From contig NZ_FOUJ01000001.1 of the NCBI RefSeq assembly GCF_900114835.1, positions 868,001-932,000 on the forward strand: DNA of 64,000 nt, in the 5' to 3' direction. Within the stretch, counting starts at the first letter, position 1. The number at the start of each line of letters is the position of its first letter. A model generated the notes under the pieces. It was given only the letters and a program-made list of their open reading frames with translations, made no database searches and had not been told where the DNA came from. The translations under genes were made by a program, and so were the position numbers. Source of the DNA: Methanolobus profundi (GTDB lineage Archaea; Halobacteriota; Methanosarcinia; Methanosarcinales; Methanosarcinaceae). Positions 17,364-26,855 of the stretch are shown in pieces.

Positions 17364-17909
17364 ATGCTTTATCCCAATCCCAAAAACCAGCATCCTAAGA
17401 TAAGTGAATCAGCATGGATATCAGAAAATGCGGTGATCGTAGGAGATGTAACGATAGGAGAGAACGCATATGTGGCACATAATACAGTAATAAGGGCTGA
17501 TGAACCCGGCGCTTCTATTGTTATAGGGGATAATTGCAATATACAGGACAACGTGATAATTCACGGATTATCCAATTCAGAAGTAATGATAGATAATAAC
17601 ACTTCACTGGCACACGGATGTATCGTACATGGGCCATGTACACTAGGCCATGGATGTTTTGTCGGCTTTGGAGCTGTTGTCTTTGACTGTAATGTAGGAA
17701 ATGACGTGGTCATTCTCCATAATGCCACAGTGCGTGCGGTCGAGATCCCTGCTCGAAAGGTAGTTCCCGATGGACGTGTGGTCACTGATCAAAAAGACGT
17801 AGAACAACTGGAAGATATATGTTCCGACCTTAAGAACTTCAAGCACTCAGTAATAAAAGCGAACCTTGATCTTGTTAAGGGCTACATTGACCTCGATTGC
17901 CAGAACTGA
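17364..17909 (+). CDS. Gamma-class carbonic anhydrase-like hexapeptide-repeat protein
   Basis: A 181-residue left-handed beta-helix protein built of hexapeptide repeats (for example VIVGDVTIGENAYVAHNTVI). Zinc-ligand-like histidines occur in NVIIHGLS, LAHGCIVHGP and GHGC, as in the Cam/CamH gamma-carbonic anhydrase family, which is best known from methanogens. There is no signal peptide, so it is closer to the cytoplasmic CamH type. Activity is not proven by sequence, as many relatives are inactive or act on other substrates. GGTGGT at 17351-17356 places the start at ATG 17364. Confidence 0.75.
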   Translation: MLYPNPKNQHPKISESAWISENAVIVGDVTIGENAYVAHNTVIRADEPGASIVIGDNCNIQDNVIIHGLSNSEVMIDNNTSLAHGCIVHGPCTLGHGCFVGFGAVVFDCNVGNDVVILHNATVRAVEIPARKVVPDGRVVTDQKDVEQLEDICSDLKNFKHSVIKANLDLVKGYIDLDCQN

Positions 17910-17968
17910 ATTAAATAAAATATGAATTATAGATAAGTATATTGCCTTTAATATATTATAAAGGTACT

Positions 17969-19462
17969 ATGCTTAGTTTTCTGGCTTCTATTATTGTTCT
18001 TATTCTGGGTTATTTTGTTTATGGGACTTTTGTAGAAAATATATTTGGAGCAAATAATTCCCGAACTACACCAGCCTATTCTCTGGAAGATAATGTGGAC
18101 TTTGTACCACTTAGCTGGCCACGCATCTTTCTTATCCAGTTCCTGAACATTGCAGGACTTGGACCTATATTCGGAGCCATAATGGGGGCATTATATGGTC
18201 CTGCAGCTTTCCTGTGGATAGTCCTTGGAAGTATCTTTGCAGGCGGAGTACATGATTACTTTTCAGGGATGCTAAGCGTTCGCCATGATGGGAAGAGCAT
18301 TTCTGAAATAGTAGGGATATATCTGGGCAATAGGGCAAGGATCATCATGGTGATCTTCTCTGTTATTCTGCTTACACTCATTGGAACGGTTTTTATGGCC
18401 GGCCCGGCAGGACTTCTAACAGACCTTGGGTCAACAAGCATATTTGGGAACTATAGATCGTGGATAGCCCTTATTGTAATATACTATTTCATAGCCACTG
18501 TAATTCCAATTGACAAGATCATCGGACGTATATACCCACTCTTCGGAGCTTCTTTATTAATAATGGCAATAGGGATCGCCTCTGCCCTTATTATAAAAGG
18601 TTACAGTATACCGGAGATAACAGTTAAGAACTTCCATCCCGATGGCCTTGAACTATGGCCCATGCTTTTTATTACAATAGCCTGCGGGGCCGTAAGTGGA
18701 TTTCATTCTACCCAGTCTCCAATAATGTCACGGTGCCTTCCGAATGAAAAGTATGGAAAACATGTATTTTATGGCGCCATGATCGCGGAAGGTATCATTG
18801 CTCTTATATGGGCAGCTGCCTCGATGTCCTTCTTCCCTGAAGGAATAGAAGGCTTGAACGAAGTAATAAGTACAGGCGGTGTTGCACTGGTAGTAAATGA
18901 AGTGTCCATGGGACTTCTGGGACCGATCGGAGGGGTCCTTTCAGTTCTTGGAGTTATTGCCTGTCCGATCACATCAGGAGATACAGCTTTTAGAAGTGCA
19001 CGTCTGACAATTGCTGATTCGATTGACATAGACCAGAGGCCATTAAAGAATAGATTGATAATTGCGCTACCACTATTTACTATTGGTACCGCCCTCACCC
19101 TAATAGATTTCAGTATAGTATGGCGCTATTTTGCATTCTCCAACCAGGCACTTGCCACCATCGTGCTCTGGACCTCTGCCATATATCTGCTGGAAAAGAA
19201 CAAGTTTCATTGGATCGCAACTGTCCCTGCTTCTTTCATGACGGCAGTTGTTGCAACATATATAGTGCAAGCTCCCGAAGGACTTGGACTGTCAACTGCT
19301 ATATCGTACCCTTCCGGGTTTATCTTTGCAGCAATGGTCTTGTTCCTTTTCTTTTACAGGTCTGCTTCTATAAAGAAAAATATAATTGGGAACCCGGTAC
19401 AATATCCCGGATCAGGAGATATGCCAATTACTGATATTGTACCTGGGACCAATAAAGAATAA
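17969..19462 (+). CDS. cstA: CstA-family transporter
   Basis: About 497 residues with a dozen or more hydrophobic segments. The CstA signature regions are clear: NIAGLGPIFGAIMGALYGP, GGVHDYFSGMLSVRHDG, FHSTQSPIMSRCL and ITSGDTAFRSARL. CstA and BtsT proteins import peptides or pyruvate in bacteria; the substrate in methanogens is unknown. The ATG at 17969 (after AAAGGT) was chosen over an upstream TTG. It is convergent with the winged-helix gene that follows. Confidence 0.85.
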   Translation: MLSFLASIIVLILGYFVYGTFVENIFGANNSRTTPAYSLEDNVDFVPLSWPRIFLIQFLNIAGLGPIFGAIMGALYGPAAFLWIVLGSIFAGGVHDYFSGMLSVRHDGKSISEIVGIYLGNRARIIMVIFSVILLTLIGTVFMAGPAGLLTDLGSTSIFGNYRSWIALIVIYYFIATVIPIDKIIGRIYPLFGASLLIMAIGIASALIIKGYSIPEITVKNFHPDGLELWPMLFITIACGAVSGFHSTQSPIMSRCLPNEKYGKHVFYGAMIAEGIIALIWAAASMSFFPEGIEGLNEVISTGGVALVVNEVSMGLLGPIGGVLSVLGVIACPITSGDTAFRSARLTIADSIDIDQRPLKNRLIIALPLFTIGTALTLIDFSIVWRYFAFSNQALATIVLWTSAIYLLEKNKFHWIATVPASFMTAVVATYIVQAPEGLGLSTAISYPSGFIFAAMVLFLFFYRSASIKKNIIGNPVQYPGSGDMPITDIVPGTNKE

Positions 19463-19509
19463 CACTATGCTGATCATTTTTAAGATCAAAAATAAGAAGG
19501 GGGGTAGGA

Positions 19510-19803
19510 TCAGATAAATTTCCCATCCATTTCCCGTATTACATTCCTTCCTGCATCTGTCAGCATATATTTCTTCCATGTGCTTTTAGAAGGATTTAAA
19601 CACTCTATAAGTCCTCTGTCCTCGAATTCCTTCAGGCCACGGCTCATATTCTGGGTTGATCTTCTGGTTGCCTGAGCTATATCAGAAGCTTTTCCGATAG
19701 AATGTTTCTTCAAATATTCTGTAATGATTAGTCTGCGATCTACACTCAAGATCCACCTTACGTGATCATCTACCATAGACTTCACATTTAATTGACATCT
19801 CAC
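19510..19803 (-). CDS. Small winged-helix regulator (paralogue 1)
   Basis: A 97-residue protein that is almost entirely a winged helix. Helix-turn-helix: KASDIAQATRRSTQNMSRGL. Wing: LNPSKSTWKKYMLTDAG. Two close paralogues lie at 44936 and 54293 and share the STQN(I/M)SR recognition helix and the TWK(K/R)Y wing, with more variable N- and C-termini. The start is GTG 19803, behind GAGGTG. The mRNA probably begins near 19990-20005 behind TATA-like DNA (20015-20041) and so has a leader of about 190 nt with strong secondary structure. Confidence 0.8.
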   Translation of the reverse strand: MRCQLNVKSMVDDHVRWILSVDRRLIITEYLKKHSIGKASDIAQATRRSTQNMSRGLKEFEDRGLIECLNPSKSTWKKYMLTDAGRNVIREMDGKFI

Positions 19804-20541
19804 GTTTTACACCTCGTTTTTTAGTCCCATGCCATATGATACTGTTACAGACCGATGGCACAGGATCTGTATGCAGTGCCCTCCGGCCCTGAATATCGGT
19901 CCGTTAGATCTGCGTTCGTTTTTCTGATCATCACCCGATGCGATCGATAAATATGACCCGTATATAACACACATGTCCACGCATGGACGGTACATCCTTA
20001 ATGCGCACAGCAAACAAATATATAAATCAGATATATAATGAATGCAGGTGTGCTTTTGACAGGCACCTATCCCGATCGAACCGAGGATATTTGCACAATT
20101 AACTTTTTTAATATAAATACTCAACTGTTATCTGTATATACAGTTAGCTGCAATTTACAACATTTTTCTTAGGTAACAGTGTTAACACACTTTAAAAAAC
20201 ATAGGTGTTGGTGAAACTTATGAAAATTTCGGTATTTGCTATTAGAAGATATGAGAAGATATACAAAACTGCGAGTAACATCTTTAGATCTAAAATAATA
20301 GTGAGAAAGTTAAATTTTAGAAGTTGTTTACACTAAGCGAATAATAAATGCAAATTAAGAATTGATCATATAATAACATATAAAATTAAATAATTCATAT
20401 AGCTAAAAAAATAAAATGTATATACACAAAAAGTGAGAGATTACTTTTTAATAATGTCAGAGATTAGAGCTATCAATTATAAGATCGTAAATATTTCTGT
20501 TCGTGCCATAACGAATATTGAAGTACAAAAAAACAAAGTCC
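19804..20541. other. Divergent intergenic region between the regulator and hypF
   Basis: The left part (19804-20000) is the likely structured leader of the winged-helix gene. TATA-like sequences for the minus strand lie at 20015-20041. The right part up to hypF is very AT-rich with a perfect palindrome GTGTTAACAC near 20178-20187 and no gene. Confidence 0.5.
19849..19902 (-). promoter_or_regulatory. Structured 5' leader element of the winged-helix gene
   Basis: Read on the minus strand, GGACCGAT pairs with ATCGGTCT (8 bp, one wobble), enclosing a GGCAC/GTGCC stem with a GC-rich internal loop. Another hairpin GTCCA-TGCG-TGGAC lies further upstream (about 19977-19990). The structure ends about 45 nt before the start codon. 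A regulatory RNA or protein-binding leader is inferred. Confidence 0.4.
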
Positions 20542-22812
20542 ATGATCTGCAGGAACATCACAGTAGAAGGGATCGTACAGGGTGTAGGATTCCGGCCATT
20601 CGTATACCGCATAGCGAAAAACCACAACATTTGTGGATATGTCCGTAATACCGGAGGAAGGGTCGAGATCGTGGCTGAGGGCAGTCAGGGCAACATCAAA
20701 AACTTCCTCAATTCCCTCATATCAGATAAACCGGATGTAAGCCAGATATATTCCATCGAACAGGAAGAAACTGATATCCATGGCTATACCGATTTTTCTA
20801 TAATCCAGAGCAGTAGTGACAGAACTCCAAATTCGATACTTGTTCCCGATATTGGCATCTGTAATAACTGTACATTGGAACTTGCAGACCCGCAGAACAG
20901 ACGTTACAGCTATCCATTTATCTCATGCACTGAATGCGGACCCAGATATACAGTTACAAACACTCTTCCATACGACAGGTACAACACCTCCATGGGTGAG
21001 TTCAAACCCTGTCCGATATGCGATAAGGAATATTCATCTCCCTCTGACAGAAGGTTCCATGCACAGACAGTATGCTGTCAGGAATGTGGACCACAACTGA
21101 AGTTCACGGACAGTAACGGACAACTGATATCACACAGAGATAACGCCATTACAGATTGTTCCAATGCAATAAATGAAGGGAAGATACAGGCGATCAAGGG
21201 ATACGGTGGATTCCACCTTGCATGTGATGCATTCAATGTGGAAAGTGTACAGCGTCTCAGAGAAAGGATAGGCAGGCCACAACAACCATTTGCGATAATG
21301 GTAAAGGATATCGGAACTGCAAGAGAACTGGTCCATATCAATGACAGAGAAGAGAAACTACTTTTGAGCAGCAAACGTCCTGCTGTCATCCTTAACATAA
21401 AAAATGAGACTTGCGGACATGATCTTGAGGAGATCGCACCACAGCTTCACAACATCGGAGTGATGTTACCATATTCAGGCATACAGCAGATGCTCTTCAG
21501 GAACACATCAAGTCCTGCATATGTCATGACATCTGCCAATGTCCCTGGTCTTCCAATGGTGATCGATGATGACATTGCTATAAGGGAACTTGGGCATATA
21601 GCTGACAACTATCTGTTGCATGACATCAGGATAGAGAACCGCATCGATGATTCCGTTATCAGGTCATTCGAACATGACCATGTATTCATCCGTCGTTCCC
21701 GCGGTTATGTTCCTGAACCAATAGAACTGCCATTCGATGTAAGACCCTGCGTAGGAGTTGGTGCTGAGCTGAGCAATACGCTCATATTTGCATCAGGGAA
21801 CAAAGCATATATTTCCCCTCACATCGGCAATACAAGCCATTTTGAGACCTCTAAGTACCATGCTGAGGTCTTTGAATGTTTCTCAAAGCTAACATCCATA
21901 GAACCGGAAAGATGGGGATGTGATCTTCATCCACATTTCAGCACCACGATATTTGCAAAGGATAATGGAGGGGATGCTGTTGTACCTGTACAACATCATC
22001 ATGCACACCTGGTCTCCCTCATGGCGGATGCTGGCCTTGAACGTGATGCAAGGATGATCGGTATCGCCCTTGACGGTGTGGGGTACGGTTCTGACGGCAC
22101 TGTATGGGGCGGAGAGGTCCTTGAGACCAGCTATACCGAACACATCAGACATGCACATCTGAAAACCCATGCAATGCCCGGTGGTGACCTTTGTTCCTAT
22201 TATCCTGAAAGGATGGTACTTTCAATGCTTCAAGGGCTTGTGGACCATGATGAACTGCTGGAACTGCCATTTGAACTGAAGCACGGACAGAAAGAAGCAG
22301 AAATGGTCCTTGGACAACTCGATAAGAGGATCAATGTGATCATGTCAAGCAGTTCGGGAAGGGTACTTGATGCAGCAGCAGCACTCCTTGGAATATGCAG
22401 ATATCGCAGCTATCAGGGCGAACCTTCCATGAAACTTGAATCGATCGCCAGAAAGGCAAAGGACAGGTCACTGGAACTACCTGTTAACATCAAAGACAAT
22501 ATCCTTGATACAGGAAGACTGCTTCTTGAACTGTATCGCCATATGGATGAATATACTGTTCCCGAACTTGCATACGCATATGAGGATGCATTTTCCAGAG
22601 GAGTTGCAGAACTCGCCATAAGGTCTGCGAACAGGACTGGTATCGACATAATTGGGCTTACAGGCGGTGTTGCCTACAACGAACACATTAACTATCGCAT
22701 CCGTGACGTAATAGAGGAGAACGGGCTCAGGTTCGTATCACACAGCCGGATCCCATGCGGAGATGCCGGGATATCACTTGGACAGGCAATAGTTGCAAGT
22801 CTGCATGAGTAA
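20542..22812 (+). CDS. hypF: Carbamoyltransferase HypF
   Basis: About 756 residues with all HypF domains in order: acylphosphatase (EGIVQGVGFRPFVYRIA), two zinc fingers (CNNC..CTEC and CPIC..CQEC), a YrdC-like domain (KGYGGFHLACDAFN, RPQQPFAIMVKD) and a Kae1/carbamoyltransferase domain (VQHHHAHLVSLMADAG, GVAYNEHINYRI, GDAGISLGQA). HypF makes the carbamoyl adenylate from which HypE produces the cyanide ligands of [NiFe] hydrogenase. It is encoded 14 kb from the other hyp genes but beside the Tat cluster needed by the same hydrogenase. ATG 20542 was chosen over TTG 20518. Confidence 0.93.
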   Translation: MICRNITVEGIVQGVGFRPFVYRIAKNHNICGYVRNTGGRVEIVAEGSQGNIKNFLNSLISDKPDVSQIYSIEQEETDIHGYTDFSIIQSSSDRTPNSILVPDIGICNNCTLELADPQNRRYSYPFISCTECGPRYTVTNTLPYDRYNTSMGEFKPCPICDKEYSSPSDRRFHAQTVCCQECGPQLKFTDSNGQLISHRDNAITDCSNAINEGKIQAIKGYGGFHLACDAFNVESVQRLRERIGRPQQPFAIMVKDIGTARELVHINDREEKLLLSSKRPAVILNIKNETCGHDLEEIAPQLHNIGVMLPYSGIQQMLFRNTSSPAYVMTSANVPGLPMVIDDDIAIRELGHIADNYLLHDIRIENRIDDSVIRSFEHDHVFIRRSRGYVPEPIELPFDVRPCVGVGAELSNTLIFASGNKAYISPHIGNTSHFETSKYHAEVFECFSKLTSIEPERWGCDLHPHFSTTIFAKDNGGDAVVPVQHHHAHLVSLMADAGLERDARMIGIALDGVGYGSDGTVWGGEVLETSYTEHIRHAHLKTHAMPGGDLCSYYPERMVLSMLQGLVDHDELLELPFELKHGQKEAEMVLGQLDKRINVIMSSSSGRVLDAAAALLGICRYRSYQGEPSMKLESIARKAKDRSLELPVNIKDNILDTGRLLLELYRHMDEYTVPELAYAYEDAFSRGVAELAIRSANRTGIDIIGLTGGVAYNEHINYRIRDVIEENGLRFVSHSRIPCGDAGISLGQAIVASLHE

Positions 22813-22897
22813 AAAAGTGAGAATACCGGAAAGGATCCGGCAAGTTTCAAAGTTCAATGATTATTCTGTGTACTTTCCTCGTACTGTTCAGATATCA

Positions 22898-23635
22898 TCA
22901 GGTTTTATCCTTCTTTTTCCCCTTACCTACGATCCTGACGATTATCAAACTCAGCTCAAAGAATATCAGAAGAGGGATACCCACCATCATCTGACTGACA
23001 ATATCAGGAGGAGTGATAACAGCGCCTATGATCAGACAAATGACATAGATATGTTTCCTGTATGTTACCAGTGTCTGGTACTGTACTATATCCAGACGTG
23101 TCAGCGTTGTGAGCACGAGCGGTGTCTCAAAGACAAGACCAAAAATGAGTGAGGCCTGCACCGCGAAGGATATGAAACTGAATATCGAGTAGGTTGCAAC
23201 CACACCTGAAGCTGCAGCATTCAGGTAAAGATAATCAATAAAGAGCGGGAGCATAATGAAATATGCATAGGATACGCCTGCTAAAAATGAGATGAGAGCA
23301 ACGACAGACACAACAAAAAGTGGTCCTTTTTTCACTTTTATTGTTACCATGTTCCTTTTCATCAGAGCCTTTACAGCGAAGATAAGTATGAACGGTATTA
23401 TGAAGAACAGACCAATGAACAGTGCTATCTTCATCTTTAACAGCATTATCTCAAGAGGAGATACATAGACCAGCTTTGCGCCCTCAGGCAGAAGGTCATC
23501 CTTTATTGTGCTTATAACTAAGCCGGCAAACTGGAAGGATACCATAAAAACAACAAAGAACAATGATAAAAGGAGAGCCAGTTTCTTTTTGAGTGAAACT
23601 ATGATCACGCTGATATCTTCCATATAAGAATTCAA
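22898..23635 (-). CDS. tatC: Divergent TatC-like translocase subunit
   Basis: 245 residues with six hydrophobic segments in the TatC arrangement. SPLEIMLLKMKIALFIGLFFIIPFIL corresponds to the conserved (S/T)PxExF(x)3K region, and ITPPDIVSQMMVGIPLLIFFE to the ITPPDxxSQxxxAxPxxxLYE motif. The conserved glutamate is in FETPLVL. The start is probably TTG 23635 behind AAAGGTGAT. It diverges from a second tatC 134 bp away; the two differ strongly and may form one mixed receptor or serve different substrates. Confidence 0.8.
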   Translation of the reverse strand: MNSYMEDISVIIVSLKKKLALLLSLFFVVFMVSFQFAGLVISTIKDDLLPEGAKLVYVSPLEIMLLKMKIALFIGLFFIIPFILIFAVKALMKRNMVTIKVKKGPLFVVSVVALISFLAGVSYAYFIMLPLFIDYLYLNAAASGVVATYSIFSFISFAVQASLIFGLVFETPLVLTTLTRLDIVQYQTLVTYRKHIYVICLIIGAVITPPDIVSQMMVGIPLLIFFELSLIIVRIVGKGKKKDKT

Positions 23636-23769
23636 AATATCACCTTTACGTTTTTTCGGGTACTATGTTTTTATTCTATAAATCAGGAACTGATCGCAAA
23701 AGTTACTATCTGAAAGAACAAAGTCCCAATCAGTTTTTATGTTATATATCCTAAAGCTACTGTGATCTT

Positions 23770-24534
23770 ATGGATTACGAAAAGATTGGAAATAAAAAAC
23801 GTACTGAAAATAAAGCCAATTCGGCAAGCATCGGCGTGTCAGGTGATTACAATGAACACGTCAGGCACCATCTGCGTGAGTTGCGCAACCGTCTTATTGT
23901 AATAATCCTTGCAATGCTTCTCTGTGTATTTGTCACATATCCTTTCACTGAATCTATGCTCATAAATGCGTGGAATGCATTTCTGGGCGAGAACATAGAT
24001 ATGAACATCTATACCCCATTCGAATGGATGTTCGCCAGAATAAAGATATCCTTGCTCATGGCGGTGGCATTCACACTGCCCTTTACGCTCTATGAGCTGT
24101 TCAGGTTCGCTTCAAGAGGATTATATCCTAACGAAAGGAGATTCATTAAGAGCGTGGTTCCTGTATCTTTCCTGTTCTTTATTGGAGGGGCTGCCATTGC
24201 ATTGATATTCATTCTGCCTCTGATGTTCAACTACATCATTCTCTCATCTGACACTGTTGCCGAGAACCAGATATCTGTTAAGCAGACCGTCTCCATGGCC
24301 GTTACGCTCATGGCAGGTACAGGTCTTGTGTTCCAGATACCCGTACTGATGTTCTTTGCCACAAGAATGCAGCTTGTCAGGCATGCGACACTGAGAAAAA
24401 TGAGAGTTCTGGTGTACGCGTCACTTCTGACACTTTCTCTATTTATAACACCGGACCCTACATTTATTGCACAACTTGTGTGTGCGGTCCTCTTGATAGT
24501 GTTATTTGAGATAGGATTACTTGTTTCAAAATAA
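23770..24534 (+). CDS. tatC: TatC translocase subunit
   Basis: 254 residues. A soluble N-terminal tail is followed by HLRELRNRLIVIILAM, the classical TatC cytosolic motif that binds twin-arginine signals, then YTPFEWMFARIKISLLMAV (the periplasmic PxEx3ARIK signature), YPNERRF and LFITPDPTFIAQLVCAVLLIVLFE near the C-terminus. This copy keeps the signal-recognition residues better than its divergent neighbour. It is followed by two tatA genes, and the likely main client is the RR-signal hydrogenase VhtG at 40.5 kb. Confidence 0.88.
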   Translation: MDYEKIGNKKRTENKANSASIGVSGDYNEHVRHHLRELRNRLIVIILAMLLCVFVTYPFTESMLINAWNAFLGENIDMNIYTPFEWMFARIKISLLMAVAFTLPFTLYELFRFASRGLYPNERRFIKSVVPVSFLFFIGGAAIALIFILPLMFNYIILSSDTVAENQISVKQTVSMAVTLMAGTGLVFQIPVLMFFATRMQLVRHATLRKMRVLVYASLLTLSLFITPDPTFIAQLVCAVLLIVLFEIGLLVSK

Positions 24535-24586
24535 ACGAACAAAAAAGGTATATGTCAGAAAGAAATATTGGGGTTTAGTTGATACC

Positions 24587-24895
24587 ATGATAGGTTCGCT
24601 AGAGATAGTTGTTGTACTGGTCGCTGCATTGCTAATCTTTGGCCCGGACAAGATACCAGAACTTGCGCGGGCAGCAGGGAAAGCATATGGTGACTTCCAC
24701 AAAGCACAACTATCAGCTGAACTTGGCCTATCTGACCTCGACATTGAACCAAAGTCCAGAGAGAGAACTTCCTCTGCACAGACGGTTGTCGATGAGAGGA
24801 TAAGGGAAATTGCAGGGTCAGCTGGAATAGATGTGCAGGATAAGAGCACTGAGGAACTTCTTGCCCTTATGGAAGAAGCTGCGAAGGCCAAATGA
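24587..24895 (+). CDS. tatA: TatA/E-like protein (first copy)
   Basis: About 102 residues. A single N-terminal helix (IGSLEIVVVLVAALLIFGPDKIPELARAAGKA) contains the FGPxKxPELAR motif, followed by an amphipathic helix and a charged tail. It forms the translocation pore with TatC. The open frame runs upstream into tatC, but ATG 24587 gives the standard TatA start. The tail ends with AGIDVQDKSTEELLALM, a pattern repeated in the next gene. Confidence 0.85.
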   Translation: MIGSLEIVVVLVAALLIFGPDKIPELARAAGKAYGDFHKAQLSAELGLSDLDIEPKSRERTSSAQTVVDERIREIAGSAGIDVQDKSTEELLALMEEAAKAK

Positions 24896-24932
24896 CATTG
24901 AAAAACAGAATAAAAAACGGAGTCGTGAAAAT

Positions 24933-25247
24933 ATGATAGGCGGATTAGGCCCAACAGAGCTTATACTGATCTTTGCAGTGATATTTTTGCTTTTTGGTGC
25001 TGCCAAATTACCAGAACTTGCACGTTCCATGGGAACTTCCATGGGCGAGTTCAAAAAGGCACAGAAAGAGTCAGAGATATCAGTAAAAGAGTTCGAGCGT
25101 TCCCTCAAGAACCCTGGAGCTACAGAGACCCAGGAAACAAAGAAGGAAGCTGACGTTAAACAGGTAGCATCCAACCTTGGCATTGATACCACCGGAAAGA
25201 GCGATGATGAGCTCCTCACCGAGATCAACGCCATGCTGAAAAAGTGA
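24933..25247 (+). CDS. tatA: TatA/E-like protein (second copy)
   Basis: About 104 residues starting with GLGPTELILIFAVIFLLFGAAKLPELARSMGTSMGEFK in short: helix, FGxxKLPELAR, amphipathic helix. The C-terminal tail LGIDTTGKSDDELLTEI parallels that of the first copy, so the pair arose by duplication and kept a common tail. It lies 37 bp downstream of the first tatA. Confidence 0.85.
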   Translation: MIGGLGPTELILIFAVIFLLFGAAKLPELARSMGTSMGEFKKAQKESEISVKEFERSLKNPGATETQETKKEADVKQVASNLGIDTTGKSDDELLTEINAMLKK

Positions 25248-25366
25248 GCTTAACACCTTAAGACTCACTTACTTTATGTTTTAATCCGTTTCTCATATTT
25301 ACTAATTCTTACTAATAATACATAGTTATAGCTTATTTTTAAAGCTGAGACAAATAAAGATATTAC

Positions 25367-26638
25367 TTAGAACATATTTCTTTGCCATGATTCCCATGTC
25401 CTTCCTAATCTAAGTATAAAATCGAAAAAATTCTCCTTGTATACATTAGTTTTGATATCTTGGACATCATAAATAAAAACCACATTACCGCTGTAACTAG
25501 GTTCAATATCATCATTCAAGGTACCAAAAGATTCTGAAAAGGTATCTGAATCAAGGTGATATTTTGAATCATCATCTAGCCAAGCAACAACAGCGACATA
25601 TTTGTTATCATTAGAAATGTCAATGCACTGATATTTTACAACCTGGTCATAAGAGGCATGGTTTGATTCTATAATTAGAGAATCCATGTTCAAAATTTGC
25701 TTTTTGGCTGATAGATTCCATGCCATTAATGAACTTCCTTCAACAACAACTAAAAGTTCCCCATCAGATGAAAGAGCAATGTCCTCCGACGGATGGTTGA
25801 TATGCCTTATTCGTAGAACCTCTTCATAATTGCTTGAATTCCAAACGATGACTTCACCATAGATAGTACCACCTGCTGCAAATATGCGCCCATCATCAGA
25901 AAATTGAATGTTGGCAACGGAACGCTCTTTAATAACTTTAGTTTCAAGCCCTGTATCCAGATCAAATATTACTATTCTGTCAGGATTTTTCCTATTCAAA
26001 AAACTGACTATCAGTGATTTATTATCAGGAGTAAAAGCAATAGAAGTTGCTTCACAATTATTGCTTTCAATAGTGTCAACTAAATTACCTGTATCCATAT
26101 CCCACAGGCTTATAGTAGATGTTTCATTTTCCGGGTCCATTTCAGAAAGAGCAGCATAAGTTTTCCCATCTGCCGAGATTGCTATGTCCCATAATGCAGG
26201 AGTAGTCATATTGTGATATCTTATCACTTCTCCAGATTCGATATCGTGCACGATCAAATATGCTGAAGTTGCCTGATGACCCCAAAAATCATATTCATAG
26301 GAAGCAGTTAATAAATATCGTCCATCTGGAGAGTATTTTATTTTAGACAAAGAAGGTTCGGTACTTCCAAAAAGAGACATTAATCTGTATTTGTCAATAT
26401 ATTCAGGATCAAAACCAATATTTTCACCATTTAGAGTATCCCAGATTCTAATAGCACCATTATCATACCCTATTGCAATGTGTTGATTATCAGGAGAGAA
26501 CTCAACAGATCTTCCGCTTACTTCATAGCCATAAGAGACTTTTACAGATTCTAGTTCCGCAGAAGCCAGAGGTATTAATAATGACAGTGAAATCACTGAT
26601 AATAATAAAAAACTGAATATCTTGTTTTTGGAATACAT
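25367..26638 (-). CDS. Secreted WD40/beta-propeller repeat protein
   Basis: 423 residues with an N-terminal signal (FLLLSVISLSLLIPLASA). Repeats of the form FSPDNQHIAIGYDNGAIRIWD, ISADGKTYAALS..SLWDMD, FTPDNKSLIVSF..VIFDLD and FSDDGRIFAAG..IVWNSS mark a WD40-type beta-propeller of about seven blades. It is exported and probably scaffolding or ligand-binding on the cell surface. Composition is AT-rich. It is convergent with the Tat cluster. Confidence 0.8.
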   Translation of the reverse strand: MYSKNKIFSFLLLSVISLSLLIPLASAELESVKVSYGYEVSGRSVEFSPDNQHIAIGYDNGAIRIWDTLNGENIGFDPEYIDKYRLMSLFGSTEPSLSKIKYSPDGRYLLTASYEYDFWGHQATSAYLIVHDIESGEVIRYHNMTTPALWDIAISADGKTYAALSEMDPENETSTISLWDMDTGNLVDTIESNNCEATSIAFTPDNKSLIVSFLNRKNPDRIVIFDLDTGLETKVIKERSVANIQFSDDGRIFAAGGTIYGEVIVWNSSNYEEVLRIRHINHPSEDIALSSDGELLVVVEGSSLMAWNLSAKKQILNMDSLIIESNHASYDQVVKYQCIDISNDNKYVAVVAWLDDDSKYHLDSDTFSESFGTLNDDIEPSYSGNVVFIYDVQDIKTNVYKENFFDFILRLGRTWESWQRNMF

Positions 26639-26791
26639 GTTGATAGCTCTGTAAGATTAATTGAGATTTTGCAATTTACTTACTAAACTATTGTTATATT
26701 ATTTCAATATGCTTAAATGATTTATACAGAGATAAAACAGATTTGCTTTAGAATAACGGATAAGTATAAACTAAAAACTTTGAGCCTGCTT

Positions 26792-26852
26792 TCAGGAGAC
26801 TTTAGGAATAGTATTCACAACAGGCATTCCAGGCTGGCACATGACTCCAATG
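26792..26852 (-). pseudogene. Remnant of a hypE 3' end
   Basis: On the minus strand, about 19 codons read IGVMCQPGMPVVNTIPKVS then stop. This matches the tail of HypE at 36888-36950 (SIGSLRQLGMPVGDPIPRVC) and continues a short way past the stop codon (AGCAGGCTCAA in both). The functionally essential terminal cysteine is replaced by serine. The fragment directly follows the DUF1638 gene, 10 kb from the intact hypE and in the same orientation. Confidence 0.55.
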
Positions 26853-26855
26853 TAA

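Noticed and set aside
19807-20124. 105-codon minus-strand frame upstream of the winged-helix gene
   Set aside because: Odd composition with many Cys/Ile/Tyr, no homology pattern, and it overlaps the structured leader and promoter.
22793-23152. 119-codon frame after hypF
   Set aside because: Overlaps the hypF end and is antisense to the divergent tatC; no protein features.
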